Source: an uncultured Collinsella sp. (GTDB taxonomy: Bacteria; Actinomycetota; Coriobacteriia; Coriobacteriales; Coriobacteriaceae). From it: a stretch of 28,114 bases of DNA. The translations under genes and the position numbers were made by a program. Below the pieces are notes generated by a model that saw only the letters and a program-made list of their open reading frames with translations, ran no database searches and was not told the origin of the DNA. The stretch lies in NCBI GenBank assembly GCA_900540095.1, contig UQEO01000017.1, positions 1 through 28,114 on the forward strand, written 5' to 3'. Of this stretch, positions 14,837 to 22,006 are shown in pieces (position 1 is the stretch's first letter; every line of letters begins with the position of its first letter).

Positions 14837-16138
14837 ATGCAGCGACAGCTTATGAGCGAACTTATCGCTTGGAAATCAAGGACGAATCGCAAACCTCTCT
14901 TGCTTAAGGGAGCCCGCCAGACAGGAAAGACTTGGCTTCTTAACGAATTCGCAAGCCAGCAGTATCGAAACGTCATTCGTTTTGACTTTATGCTCGAGCC
15001 GAGCACACGCTCGCTGTTCGATGGGGACCTCGACCCCAAGCGCATCATCTCCCAGATAGAACTCCTACGTGGCCAAACTGTAACGCCAGCAGACACGCTC
15101 ATCATCTTCGACGAGATCCAAGAGGCCCCGCGCGGGATCACCTCGCTCAAGTACTTCAACGAGCTTGCACCCGAATACCACATCGTAGCAGCCGGTTCCT
15201 ATATGGACCTCGCGCTCCGACGCGAAAACGAGTCATTTCCCGTCGGCAAAATCGACCAGCTCACCATGCGTCCCATGGGGTTCGCCGAGTTCGTTCGTGC
15301 CGTCGACGGCGACCCGCTCGCCGACGCCATCCTTGCCGCAGACATGAACCTTCTAGCAAACGTTACCGAAAAGCTCGAACACTTGCTCAAGGAATACCTT
15401 GTTGTCGGCGGTATGCCCGAAGTTGTCTCCGCTTTCGCCGAGACACGCGACTTCATCGAAGCCCGAAGGCTTCAGCAACAAATCATCGAGGCTTACGAAT
15501 CCGATTTTGGCAAACATGCACCCGCCCGCATCATCGAGCGCATGAGGTTGGTTTGGAAATCCCTTCCCGGCCAGCTTGCCAAAGAGAACAAGAAGTTTGT
15601 CTATGGCGCCCTTCGCCCCGGAGCGCGCGCACGCGATTTCGAGGAAAGCCTCCAGTGGCTCACGGACTACGGAATCGTTCATAAGGTGCCACGTGTTTCC
15701 GCTCTAAAGGCGCCGCTCTCGAGCTACGAAGACCTCTCGGGCTTCAAACTGTTCTGCATCGACACCGGCATCCTCGGAGCGCTCTCCGGTCTCTCTCCGG
15801 CCATCGTTCTTAACGGATCCGCTGTTTTTACCGAGTTCAAAGGTTCGCTGACCGAACAATACGTCGCGCAGGAGCTTTTGCTCCAGGACAAAACTCCCGC
15901 GTATTGGTCCTCTACCTCTGGCAATGCCGAAACCGACTTTGCCATCGACCATGCGGGAACCGTGCTTCCGCTTGAGGTCAAGGCGGCAGAGAACCTTAAA
16001 GCGAAGAGTCTGAAAATAGCCTGCGAAAAATTTAAGCTCGAGCGTTGCGTGAGGAGCTCCCTGGCGGCATATAGAGACGAGGGCATGCTCGTCAATATTC
16101 CGCTTTGGGAGATTGGGCAAATCGACAAGCTGGCATAG
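14837..16138 (+). CDS. AAA-family ATPase with DUF4143 domain
   Basis: Predicted ATPase of 433 residues. Walker A is GARQTGKT (25-32) and Walker B is LIIFDEIQ (88-95, Asp92-Glu93); VAAGSY (117-122) fits sensor 1. The C-terminal DUF4143 part ends with E365-T-D367...E380-V-K382, a spacing reminiscent of PD-(D/E)xK nuclease folds, so a degenerate or active nuclease site is possible. Members are common, often multicopy, in gut bacteria and archaea; their role is unknown, with links to defence or mobile DNA proposed only from context. I start at ATG 14837, after GGGAGG; a TTG at 14825 is in frame. It is a lone gene right after a tRNA, under an unusual promoter, and its codon use looks less GC-biased than its neighbours, so acquisition is possible. 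Confidence 0.92.
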   Translation: MQRQLMSELIAWKSRTNRKPLLLKGARQTGKTWLLNEFASQQYRNVIRFDFMLEPSTRSLFDGDLDPKRIISQIELLRGQTVTPADTLIIFDEIQEAPRGITSLKYFNELAPEYHIVAAGSYMDLALRRENESFPVGKIDQLTMRPMGFAEFVRAVDGDPLADAILAADMNLLANVTEKLEHLLKEYLVVGGMPEVVSAFAETRDFIEARRLQQQIIEAYESDFGKHAPARIIERMRLVWKSLPGQLAKENKKFVYGALRPGARARDFEESLQWLTDYGIVHKVPRVSALKAPLSSYEDLSGFKLFCIDTGILGALSGLSPAIVLNGSAVFTEFKGSLTEQYVAQELLLQDKTPAYWSSTSGNAETDFAIDHAGTVLPLEVKAAENLKAKSLKIACEKFKLERCVRSSLAAYRDEGMLVNIPLWEIGQIDKLA

Positions 16139-16145
16139 GCGCTGT

Positions 16146-16171
16146 GGGGACGCCCCGCAAGGACTGTCCCC
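16146..16171. repeat. GGGGAC / GTCCCC inverted repeat
   Basis: Six-base arms at 16146-16151 and 16166-16171, just past the ATPase stop codon. It shares the GGGGAC theme of the repeats at 5.3 and 7.5 kb and abuts the larger element at 16188. Confidence 0.5.
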
Positions 16172-16187
16172 AGGTGCCGACTGTTGA

Positions 16188-16252
16188 GTTGCGGTGGAAT
16201 AGGGACTGTTTGGTGCCCGAAAGGGCGATTTTAGTCCGTATTTCACCGCAAC
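16188..16252. repeat. 65-bp snap-back element (20-bp arms)
   Basis: Arms at 16188-16207 and 16233-16252 match at 18 of 20 positions. The inner region holds a second hairpin, GCCC-GAAA-GGGC (16215-16226), with a stable GAAA tetraloop. It sits between the convergent ATPase and ppx genes, ending 4 bases from the ppx stop. It looks like a miniature mobile or REP-type element and may also end transcription, although it lacks a T-run. Confidence 0.75.
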
Positions 16253-16256
16253 TTAT

Positions 16257-17258
16257 TTAGAGGGCGCTGAGGCTGGGGGTCCAGCCGATGGTGGGGGTCG
16301 CGCCGTCGAGGGTCTCGTTGATGGTTGCGGCCATCCCGGCGAGCAGGCTGTTCTCGCTTACGGTGAGCGTCTTGTAGCCGCCGGCACGCATGAGTTCGCG
16401 GATCACCACGGCGCCAGCCAAGATCACGCCCGCGCGTTTGGGCTGTACACCCGGTAGCGCGGCGATGCCTTCCGCGTCCAACACAGACATGCGCTCGATA
16501 GCGGCCGAGACCTGCTCCAGCGACAGCTCGCGTAGGTGAACAAAGCTCGAATCGTACGGTTCCAGCTCGTGGACCAGAGCCACCAGCGTAGTCACCGTGC
16601 CACCCACCGCGACCAGACGCTCGGCGCGCTCAAAGTCGCTGGGCAGGCCTTCAAAATAGGCGGCGAACTGCTCGCCTGCCCACGCGGCAGCGGCAGCAAG
16701 CTCGCCGCGTGCGGGTGGCAGCGTCGAGAAAAACCGCTCCGTCACGCGGCGGCAGCCAATGTCCAGCGAGCGCGTCCCTTCTAGCGCAAAGACGCCACGC
16801 TCCGGCGCATAGACGCCCGTCGCGAGCTCCGTGGATCCGCCGCCCGAATCGGCAACAATGATGCGCTCGCCGGCAAAGTCGTGCGCCACGCCAAAAAACG
16901 TCAGGCGTGCCTCGACCTCACCCGGAATCACCTGCGGCTCAAGCCCCAGCTCGTGCAGGCCGTCCAGCAGCAGGGCGGCGTTGGACGCATCGCGCGCGGC
17001 GCTCGTGCACGTGGTGCAGATGCACGCGGCGCCAAAGGTACGCGCCTCGTCCACAAACATACGGCACGCAGCGAGTACACGCTCGACAGCCGCCTCGCAA
17101 AAGCGACCCGTCGCGTCCACGCCCTCGCCCAGGTCGGTAATCTCGGTATGCTTGGACGATTCCACAATCGCTCCGCCCTCGACCTGGGCCAACACCAGTC
17201 GCGACGACACCGTTCCCAGGTCGATCGCGGCTACCTTATAGCGTTTGCAATTTGTCAT
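16257..17258 (-). CDS. ppx: Ppx/GppA family phosphatase (exopolyphosphatase-like)
   Basis: Member of the ASKHA-fold phosphatases that cleave terminal phosphate from polyphosphate or pppGpp. The 333 residues match the short actinobacterial form. Motifs: AAIDLGTVSSRLVLAQV (10-26, phosphate 1 loop), IPGEVEARLTF (111-121, the catalytic-glutamate region), VADSGGGSTEL (135-145, phosphate 2 loop) and VGGTVTTL. Asn is replaced in the usual DxGSNS loop (here DLGTVSS). It follows ftsB by 20 bases and is likely cotranscribed. Polyphosphate versus pppGpp as substrate cannot be settled from sequence. Confidence 0.93.
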   Translation of the reverse strand: MTNCKRYKVAAIDLGTVSSRLVLAQVEGGAIVESSKHTEITDLGEGVDATGRFCEAAVERVLAACRMFVDEARTFGAACICTTCTSAARDASNAALLLDGLHELGLEPQVIPGEVEARLTFFGVAHDFAGERIIVADSGGGSTELATGVYAPERGVFALEGTRSLDIGCRRVTERFFSTLPPARGELAAAAAWAGEQFAAYFEGLPSDFERAERLVAVGGTVTTLVALVHELEPYDSSFVHLRELSLEQVSAAIERMSVLDAEGIAALPGVQPKRAGVILAGAVVIRELMRAGGYKTLTVSENSLLAGMAATINETLDGATPTIGWTPSLSAL

Positions 17259-17278
17259 TGCGGGCTCCCCTCCGGGCG

Positions 17279-18040
17279 CTATTTGCCGTTGGACACGACC
17301 GTCTGGCCCTCGACGCCGTTAAACCCAAACAGCATGTCGAGCGCTTGGATGTACCACGGCGCGTCCTTACCGACTTCTTCGATTTCCTTGGCAACTTCGC
17401 TGGCCTTCTTGGCGTTCGACGACTTCTGGCTCGACGAGGCATCCGAATCGCCGTCCAGGCCCTGCACTTCAATCCTCTTCTCGCCGGGCATCACCAAGCC
17501 CAGGTCCTCGGACGCCGCGTCCTTGATGCCCTCCTCCGAGAGCAGCTTGTCGACGCTTTTTTGCAGCTCGTCGTTATATTGCTCGCGAATCTCGACCTGC
17601 TTGGCCAAGATATCGCTCGAGCGCTTAGCCACATACAGGTCGCGTACGGGAAAATACAGGCTCACGAGCGCCAGCGCCACCACGATACCGATAAACAGCG
17701 GGCGCAGAGAGCCATGTGTAAAGTCATAGATTGCCTTAACCACCGCGTTGTCGTTGGCGTAGCGCATAAAGTCCGAGCCCGAAAGACGGCTCGAAGGCCT
17801 GCTCGACCTATCGTGTGTTTGAGCCGACGAGCGCTGAGCATGCGACGAACGTGCTGGGCGCACTGGTCCATCTGTCGAAGTATTCACTTGAGCATTGGGG
17901 CGCGAGGTACTTGTCGGGCGCTGCGTGGAGCGGTCGGCGCCGGCGTAGGCGGACCCACCGAGCTGCACCGTGCGCGCACGGCGAGGCGACGGCTCACGCG
18001 AACCGGCGGAATAGTACCTGTTGTCGTAAATCTGATCCAT
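17279..18040 (-). CDS. Septum formation initiator (FtsB/DivIC family)
   Basis: Cell-division protein of 253 residues. A long, disordered Ser/Arg/Pro-rich cytoplasmic N-terminus (1-95) precedes one transmembrane helix (about 114-131), then an extracytoplasmic coiled coil (about 135-168) and the family's AxEDLGLVMPGE motif (175-186). The C-terminal tail, Ser/Lys-rich and then hydrophobic, is longer than in FtsB. FtsB partners FtsL and FtsQ in the divisome. Actinobacterial members share this long basic N-terminus. ATG 18040 has AAGG upstream; a TATAAC -10 (18084-18089 on the minus strand) probably drives it with ppx. The exact FtsB versus DivIC label is a matter of naming. Confidence 0.92.
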   Translation of the reverse strand: MDQIYDNRYYSAGSREPSPRRARTVQLGGSAYAGADRSTQRPTSTSRPNAQVNTSTDGPVRPARSSHAQRSSAQTHDRSSRPSSRLSGSDFMRYANDNAVVKAIYDFTHGSLRPLFIGIVVALALVSLYFPVRDLYVAKRSSDILAKQVEIREQYNDELQKSVDKLLSEEGIKDAASEDLGLVMPGEKRIEVQGLDGDSDASSSQKSSNAKKASEVAKEIEEVGKDAPWYIQALDMLFGFNGVEGQTVVSNGK

Positions 18041-18083
18041 GTGCGCCTTGTGCGGTTGAGGTTTGTTTGCGCTAAGTCATTTA

Positions 18084-18089
18084 GTTATA
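18084..18089 (-). promoter_or_regulatory. -10 box TATAAC for ftsB-ppx
   Basis: TATAAC on the minus strand, 44 bases before the ftsB start codon and beyond the eno terminator. The -35 is not clear. Confidence 0.45.
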
Positions 18090-18131
18090 GCACGAGAGCC
18101 CGCACCGCCTTCGCCAGCCTTTGCTCGACAT

Positions 18132-18163
18132 AAAAAAGGCGCTGAGCCATATGGCCCAGCGCC
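18132..18163 (-). terminator. Rho-independent terminator of eno
   Basis: On the minus strand, 11-base arms GGCGCTGGGCC and GGCTCAGCGCC (one G-T pair) pair across a 4-base loop (ATAT) and are followed by TTTTTT (18132-18137). Confidence 0.93.
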
Positions 18164-18235
18164 CACAGCGCTTTGCGGCGTCCAGCCAAGGCGGGGCGGA
18201 GCCGAGTCAACCCCGCCCCCGCGCGCACCGCTTAT

Positions 18236-19525
18236 TTAGCGAATGTTGTAAAACGCGGCCTTGCCGGCGTAGCGCGCGCTGCCCTCGAGCTCGTCCTCGA
18301 TGCGGATGAGCTGGTTGTACTTGGCGATACGGTCGCTGCGGCACGGGGCGCCCGACTTGATCTGGCCGGCGTTGACGCCCACGACCAGGTCGGCGATCGT
18401 GGAGTCCTCGGTCTCGCCGGAGCGGTGGCTCACGATGCAAGCGTAACCGGCCTCCTTGGCGGTCTCGATGGCCTCCAGCGACTCGGTGAGCGTACCGATC
18501 TGGTTGACCTTGACCAGGATCGCGTTGGCGGCACCCAGCTCGATGCCCTTCTTGAGGCGCTCGGTGTTGGTGACGAACAGGTCGTCGCCCACCAGCTGCA
18601 CCTTGTTGCCAATGCGACGGGTGAGCTCGACCCAGCCGTCCCAGTCCTCCTCGGCCATGCCGTCCTCGATGGAGATGATGGGATAGGTGTCGACGAGCTT
18701 CTCCCAGTAATCGACCATCTGGGCGCTCGTATACTCAACGCCCTCGCCCTTGAGCTCGTACATGCCGGTCTCGGCGTTGTAGAACTCGGTCGAGGCCGGG
18801 TCCATGGCGTACATGAAGTCGACGCCGGGCTTAAAGCCGGCCTTCTCCACGGCCTTGGTGATGTACTCGAACGGCTCGGCATTGGTCTTAAGGTTGGGGG
18901 CAAAGCCGCCCTCGTCGCCCACGCCGCCGCCCAGGCCGGCCTCGTGCAGCACGCCCTTGAGGGTGTGGTATACCTCGGCGCACCAACGCAGGCCCTCGGC
19001 AAAACTCGGGGCGCCCACCGGCATGATCATGAACTCCTGGAAGTCAACGTTATTGTCGGCATGCACGCCGCCGTTGAGGATGTTCATCATGGGCGTGGGC
19101 AGCAGATGGGCGTTGACGCCGCCCAGGTACTGGTACAGCGACAGGCCCGCCGACTCGGCAGCGGCGCGGGCGACGGCCAGCGACACGCCCAGGATGGCGT
19201 TGGCACCGAGCTTGGTCTTGTTGGGGGTACCGTCCGCGGCAATCAGCGCGGCATCGACGGCGCGCTGGTCGAAGGCGTCGAGACCCACGACGGCGTTAGC
19301 GCACTCGTTGTTGACGTGCTCGACGGCCTGCGAAACGCCCTTGCCCAGGTAGCGGCCCTTGTCGCCATCGCGCAGCTCGCAGGCCTCAAAGGCGCCGGTC
19401 GAAGCACCCGAAGGCACCATTGCGCGGCCAAAGCTGCCGTCCTCGAGCACGACCTCGACCTCGACGGTGGGATTGCCGCGGCTGTCGAGCACCTCGCGAC
19501 CGTAGACGTCCAAAATATCGCTCAT
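18236..19525 (-). CDS. eno: Enolase (phosphopyruvate hydratase)
   Basis: Glycolytic enzyme converting 2-phosphoglycerate to phosphoenolpyruvate; cytoplasmic, Mg-dependent. The 429 residues are full length. Seen are the N-terminal REVLDSRGNPTVEVEV, the PSGASTGAFEACELRDGD loop (SGAST), the SIEDGMAEEDWDGW region with metal-binding Asp, the enolase signature ILVKVNQIGTLTE containing the catalytic lysine, and IVSHRSGETED. Start ATG follows GAGAGGGAG. It is transcribed alone: the mazG terminator lies upstream and its own terminator downstream. The order mazG-eno-ftsB-ppx on one strand is the usual one in Actinomycetota. Confidence 0.99.
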   Translation of the reverse strand: MSDILDVYGREVLDSRGNPTVEVEVVLEDGSFGRAMVPSGASTGAFEACELRDGDKGRYLGKGVSQAVEHVNNECANAVVGLDAFDQRAVDAALIAADGTPNKTKLGANAILGVSLAVARAAAESAGLSLYQYLGGVNAHLLPTPMMNILNGGVHADNNVDFQEFMIMPVGAPSFAEGLRWCAEVYHTLKGVLHEAGLGGGVGDEGGFAPNLKTNAEPFEYITKAVEKAGFKPGVDFMYAMDPASTEFYNAETGMYELKGEGVEYTSAQMVDYWEKLVDTYPIISIEDGMAEEDWDGWVELTRRIGNKVQLVGDDLFVTNTERLKKGIELGAANAILVKVNQIGTLTESLEAIETAKEAGYACIVSHRSGETEDSTIADLVVGVNAGQIKSGAPCRSDRIAKYNQLIRIEDELEGSARYAGKAAFYNIR

Positions 19526-19598
19526 GTTGTCTCCCTCTCACTTGGAAACGTAGTGGATGAAAGCGACCGGCTGACCGTGCACCGTCGGTGCGCCTCCG

Positions 19599-19643
19599 TA
19601 AGTTAGCCATGTCGCACTTTTTGCATTATGCCCTAAGTTAGCC
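19599..19643 (-). promoter_or_regulatory. eno promoter region with direct repeats
   Basis: On the minus strand a CATAAT -10 box lies at 19625-19630. The decamer GGCTAACTTA occurs on both sides of it (19599-19608 and 19634-19643, 35 bp apart). The copies could be binding sites of a regulator bridging the promoter. Confidence 0.45.
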
Positions 19644-19664
19644 GAGGGATACACTTGATTTTCG

Positions 19665-19710
19665 AAAAATTTAGCGGGAACGATGAGGCATGTCAGCCCG
19701 TCGTTCCCGC
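19665..19710 (-). terminator. Rho-independent terminator of mazG
   Basis: Perfect 10-base arms GCGGGAACGA and TCGTTCCCGC (19701-19710 and 19674-19683 on the plus strand) with a 17-base loop, followed on the minus strand by TAAATTTTT. It begins 4 bases past the mazG stop. Confidence 0.88.
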
Positions 19711-19714
19711 AGTC

Positions 19715-20575
19715 TTACTCCTCCGCCTTTGCGGCATCCCACAGGTCGTTGAGGCCGTGGGTCGAAAGCTCGGCAAGATCTACGTGGGCATCGGCCGCCA
19801 TCTGCTCCATCGCGGCCCAGCGGCGGCGGAACTTTGCCGTGCTGGCACGAAGGGCGCTCTCGGCGTCAATGCCCTCCTTGCGCGCGACGTTGACCAAGGC
19901 AAAGAGCAGGTCGCCAAACTCCATTTCGCGCTCGGGCGAGCCAGGGGCCTCGGCCTCAAACTCGGCACGCTCCTCGGCGACCTCGTCCCACACATCCTGG
20001 ACCGTCTCCCACTCAAAGCCCACGGCAGCTGCCTTGCGCGAGACCTTCTGAGCCTGCATCAGCGCCGGCAGATGCGTGGGCACGCCGTCGAGCAGGCCCT
20101 CGGGCGTGGCCTCACCCGCCGCCACGGCCTTGTCCTTGGCGGCTTTCTCGGCAAGCTTGACCTCGTCCCAAATCTTGAGCACCTCGTCGGAGCTGTCGGC
20201 ATCCGCATCGCCAAACACGTGCGGGTGGCGACGAATGAGCTTGGCGTCGATATCGCGCGCCACGTCGGCCAGTGTAAACTCGCCGGCGTCGGCCGCAATC
20301 TGCGCATGCAGCACTACCTGCATGAGCACGTCGCCCAGCTCCTCGCGTAGGTGAACCGCGTCGTCCGCCTCGATGCAGTCGAGCGCCTCGTAGGCCTCCT
20401 CGATCATGTTCTTGCCAATGCTGCGGTGCGTCTGCTCACGGTCCCACGGGCAGCCATCGGGCTGACGCAGACGCCAGATGGTCTGCACCAGATGCTGCAG
20501 CTCGGTCGACGCGTCTACCAGCGTGGACAGATCGCGCGAGCCCTCGGCATTTTGCTGAGCCATGTGCTGCGCCAT
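19715..20575 (-). CDS. mazG: Nucleoside triphosphate pyrophosphohydrolase MazG
   Basis: Hydrolyses nucleoside triphosphates to monophosphates and pyrophosphate, a house-cleaning activity. From ATG 20575 the protein has 286 residues. The first MazG domain shows WRLRQPDGCPWDREQTH and the metal-binding set Glu59, Glu60, Glu63...Glu79, Asp82 (EEAYE and EELGDVLMQ). A second, weaker MazG-like repeat is seen as EERAEFEAE...EFGDLLFALVNVAR. The start is preceded by GGAGGAGGAG inside the end of the YfcE-type gene, leaving 2 bases between stop and start. The frame is open up to 20683 but that part overlaps the upstream gene. Last gene of a three-gene operon. Confidence 0.96.
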   Translation of the reverse strand: MAQHMAQQNAEGSRDLSTLVDASTELQHLVQTIWRLRQPDGCPWDREQTHRSIGKNMIEEAYEALDCIEADDAVHLREELGDVLMQVVLHAQIAADAGEFTLADVARDIDAKLIRRHPHVFGDADADSSDEVLKIWDEVKLAEKAAKDKAVAAGEATPEGLLDGVPTHLPALMQAQKVSRKAAAVGFEWETVQDVWDEVAEERAEFEAEAPGSPEREMEFGDLLFALVNVARKEGIDAESALRASTAKFRRRWAAMEQMAADAHVDLAELSTHGLNDLWDAAKAEE

Positions 20576-20577
20576 GG

Positions 20578-21126
20578 CTACTCCTCCTCCATGACCACGT
20601 GGCGGAACGTGCCGCCCTCGTAGATGCCGTAGCTGTGCGTACCGTCCTTGGGAATGCTCACGCTGCCGGGGTTGAAGAGCCACAGGCCCAGGTGCGCGGC
20701 GCTTTCCTCGTTGACCTTGATGTGCGTATGGCCGTAGACGAGCGCGGAGCCCTCGGGCAACGCGGGCGCGTGGTCGACGCTGTTGTGCATGCCGGCGCCA
20801 AAGACATGGCCGTGCGTCAGGAACAGCTCGCGGCCGGTCTCGTCGAACAGCGTGGCATAGTCGGCCATGACGGGGAAGTCGAGCACCATCTGGTCGACCT
20901 CGGCGTCGCAGTTGCCGCGCACCGCGATGATGCGGTCGGCCAGGGCGTTGAGCAGCGGGATTACGCGCTTGGGGGCGTAATCGCGCGGCAGGTCGTTGCG
21001 CGGACCGTGGTAGAGCAGGTCGCCCAGCAGCACGATGCGGTCAGGCTGCTCGGACTCGATGGCGGCGCAGAGGCGCTCGGTCCAATATGCCGAGCCGTGG
21101 ATATCGGAGGCGATGAGGTATTTCAT
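20578..21126 (-). CDS. YfcE-type metallophosphodiesterase
   Basis: A 182-residue calcineurin-like phosphodiesterase of the YfcE/MJ0936 group, the usual size. Metal ligands are evident: Asp8 and His10 (ASDIHG), Asp36 (LLGDLLYHG), Asn72 (RGNCD), and the histidines of LTHGH and YGHTH. The group hydrolyses simple phosphodiesters in vitro and its natural substrate is generally unknown. ATG 21126 has AAAGGA seven bases upstream. It lies between the LarC-like gene (60-base gap) and mazG (2-base gap) on the same strand. Confidence 0.94.
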   Translation of the reverse strand: MKYLIASDIHGSAYWTERLCAAIESEQPDRIVLLGDLLYHGPRNDLPRDYAPKRVIPLLNALADRIIAVRGNCDAEVDQMVLDFPVMADYATLFDETGRELFLTHGHVFGAGMHNSVDHAPALPEGSALVYGHTHIKVNEESAAHLGLWLFNPGSVSIPKDGTHSYGIYEGGTFRHVVMEEE

Positions 21127-21186
21127 GGGGAGATCCTTTCGAATGGGGTTGATATGGCTAGGCGCAGGATGTCGCCACCAGCCGCG

Positions 21187-21672
21187 TTATTCAAATCGCA
21201 GTGCCGCGCTCTGGGCCGTCTGCATCACGCGTTGGAGCGGCACATTATGCTCGCGAGCGAGACGGGCGCAGTCCTCGTACTCGGGCGCTGCACGCTCGCT
21301 GCCATCGGGCAGGGTTGCCACCTTTACGGCCACCTCGCCCCAAGGCGTCGCCACTTGTTCAAAGTGGCGCGGCAGGCAGACGCGCTCCATGACCTGGCGG
21401 CGGATGCCATTGGTCGTAGTTTCCAAAAAGATAATCGTCTGTAGACGTTCGATATCCTCATGCGAGCAGATCACCTGCAGCTGCCAGCCGGGACGGCCTT
21501 TCTTGCAATAAACGGGCAGCCAGTGCACCTCGCGCGCACCGGCCTCGCGCAGGCGGTCGGCGGCGTAGGCGAGCACCTCGGGCGACGCATCGTCGATGTC
21601 GCATTCCAGCTTGACGATGGTCTCGGGCGCATCGGTCTCGCGGGACAGCGGAGATGTACTTCCACGTTGCAT
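21187..21672 (-). CDS. Stand-alone LarC C-terminal domain (nickel-pincer cofactor family)
   Basis: A 162-residue protein that aligns with only the second half of LarC, the CTP-dependent enzyme that inserts nickel into the pincer cofactor of lactate racemase. Hallmarks seen: LECDIDDASPE (22-32, LarC consensus LETNIDD-x-PE), VYCKKGRPGWQLQVIC, IIFLETTTNGIRR and APEYEDC. Full LarC has about 400 or more residues; in Lactobacillus the two halves are joined by a programmed frameshift. Here no N-terminal half lies upstream, where the next gene is on the other strand. ATG 21672 has AAAGGA ten bases before it, and TGCTAGCGT at about 21713-21721 may be its extended -10. It could be a real single-domain protein or a remnant; the intact motifs favour the former. 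Confidence 0.85.
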   Translation of the reverse strand: MQRGSTSPLSRETDAPETIVKLECDIDDASPEVLAYAADRLREAGAREVHWLPVYCKKGRPGWQLQVICSHEDIERLQTIIFLETTTNGIRRQVMERVCLPRHFEQVATPWGEVAVKVATLPDGSERAAPEYEDCARLAREHNVPLQRVMQTAQSAALRFE

Positions 21673-22006
21673 ACGGTCCGGATCCTTTCCGCACGGGCTC
21701 GTTTTGTTCACCCAAACGCTAGCACATCGCAGGCGGCGCAGGGGCGGCGTCATGGGATAGGTGCGACTTTTGCTGGGCGCAAGTGCCGGCGCGCTCCAAC
21801 GCCGGCCCGCTCCACTCAAACGTGTACGCCAGCCTCCAAACATGTCATTTTCTGCAGCTTTTGGAGGCTGATGTACATGTTTTGAGAGCGCAAGCGAGGC
21901 CGCACCGCGCACCCTTTCCAGTCGATTTCGGCCCCCCGGTGCGCTCGTCGCATCGGGGGCCGCGCCATTACAATGAAGCGGATTCGCTTGACGCAAAGGA
22001 GCCGCT
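21673..22006. other. 334-bp divergent intergenic region with several dyads
   Basis: Between the LarC-like gene and the histidinol phosphatase. Holds both promoters and three inverted repeats: GCCGGCG...CGCCGGC (21785-21806), the 65-bp element (21818-21882) and CGGCCCCC...GGGGGCCG (21929-21962). No gene is seen. A TACAAT box at 21969-21974 may be the -10 of the phosphatase gene. Confidence 0.6.
21818..21882. repeat. 65-bp snap-back element (23-bp arms)
   Basis: The inner arms CAGCCTCCAAA (21830-21840) and TTTGGAGGCTG (21860-21870) pair perfectly. Two unpaired bases on each side are followed by outer arms AAACGTGTAC / GTACATGTTT with one G-T pair. The 19-base loop begins CATGTC, so AAACATG also recurs next to it. 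Structure and size match a mobile miniature or REP-like element. Confidence 0.75.

Noticed and set aside
14586..16260. Genomic island integrated at tRNA-Leu
   Set aside because: The tRNA 3' end is not repeated downstream and no integrase is present; only a single ATPase gene follows.
18173..19606. A 477-residue open frame opposite enolase
   Set aside because: Complement of a highly conserved gene; Val/Leu/Gly/His bias comes from enolase codon usage. No independent support.
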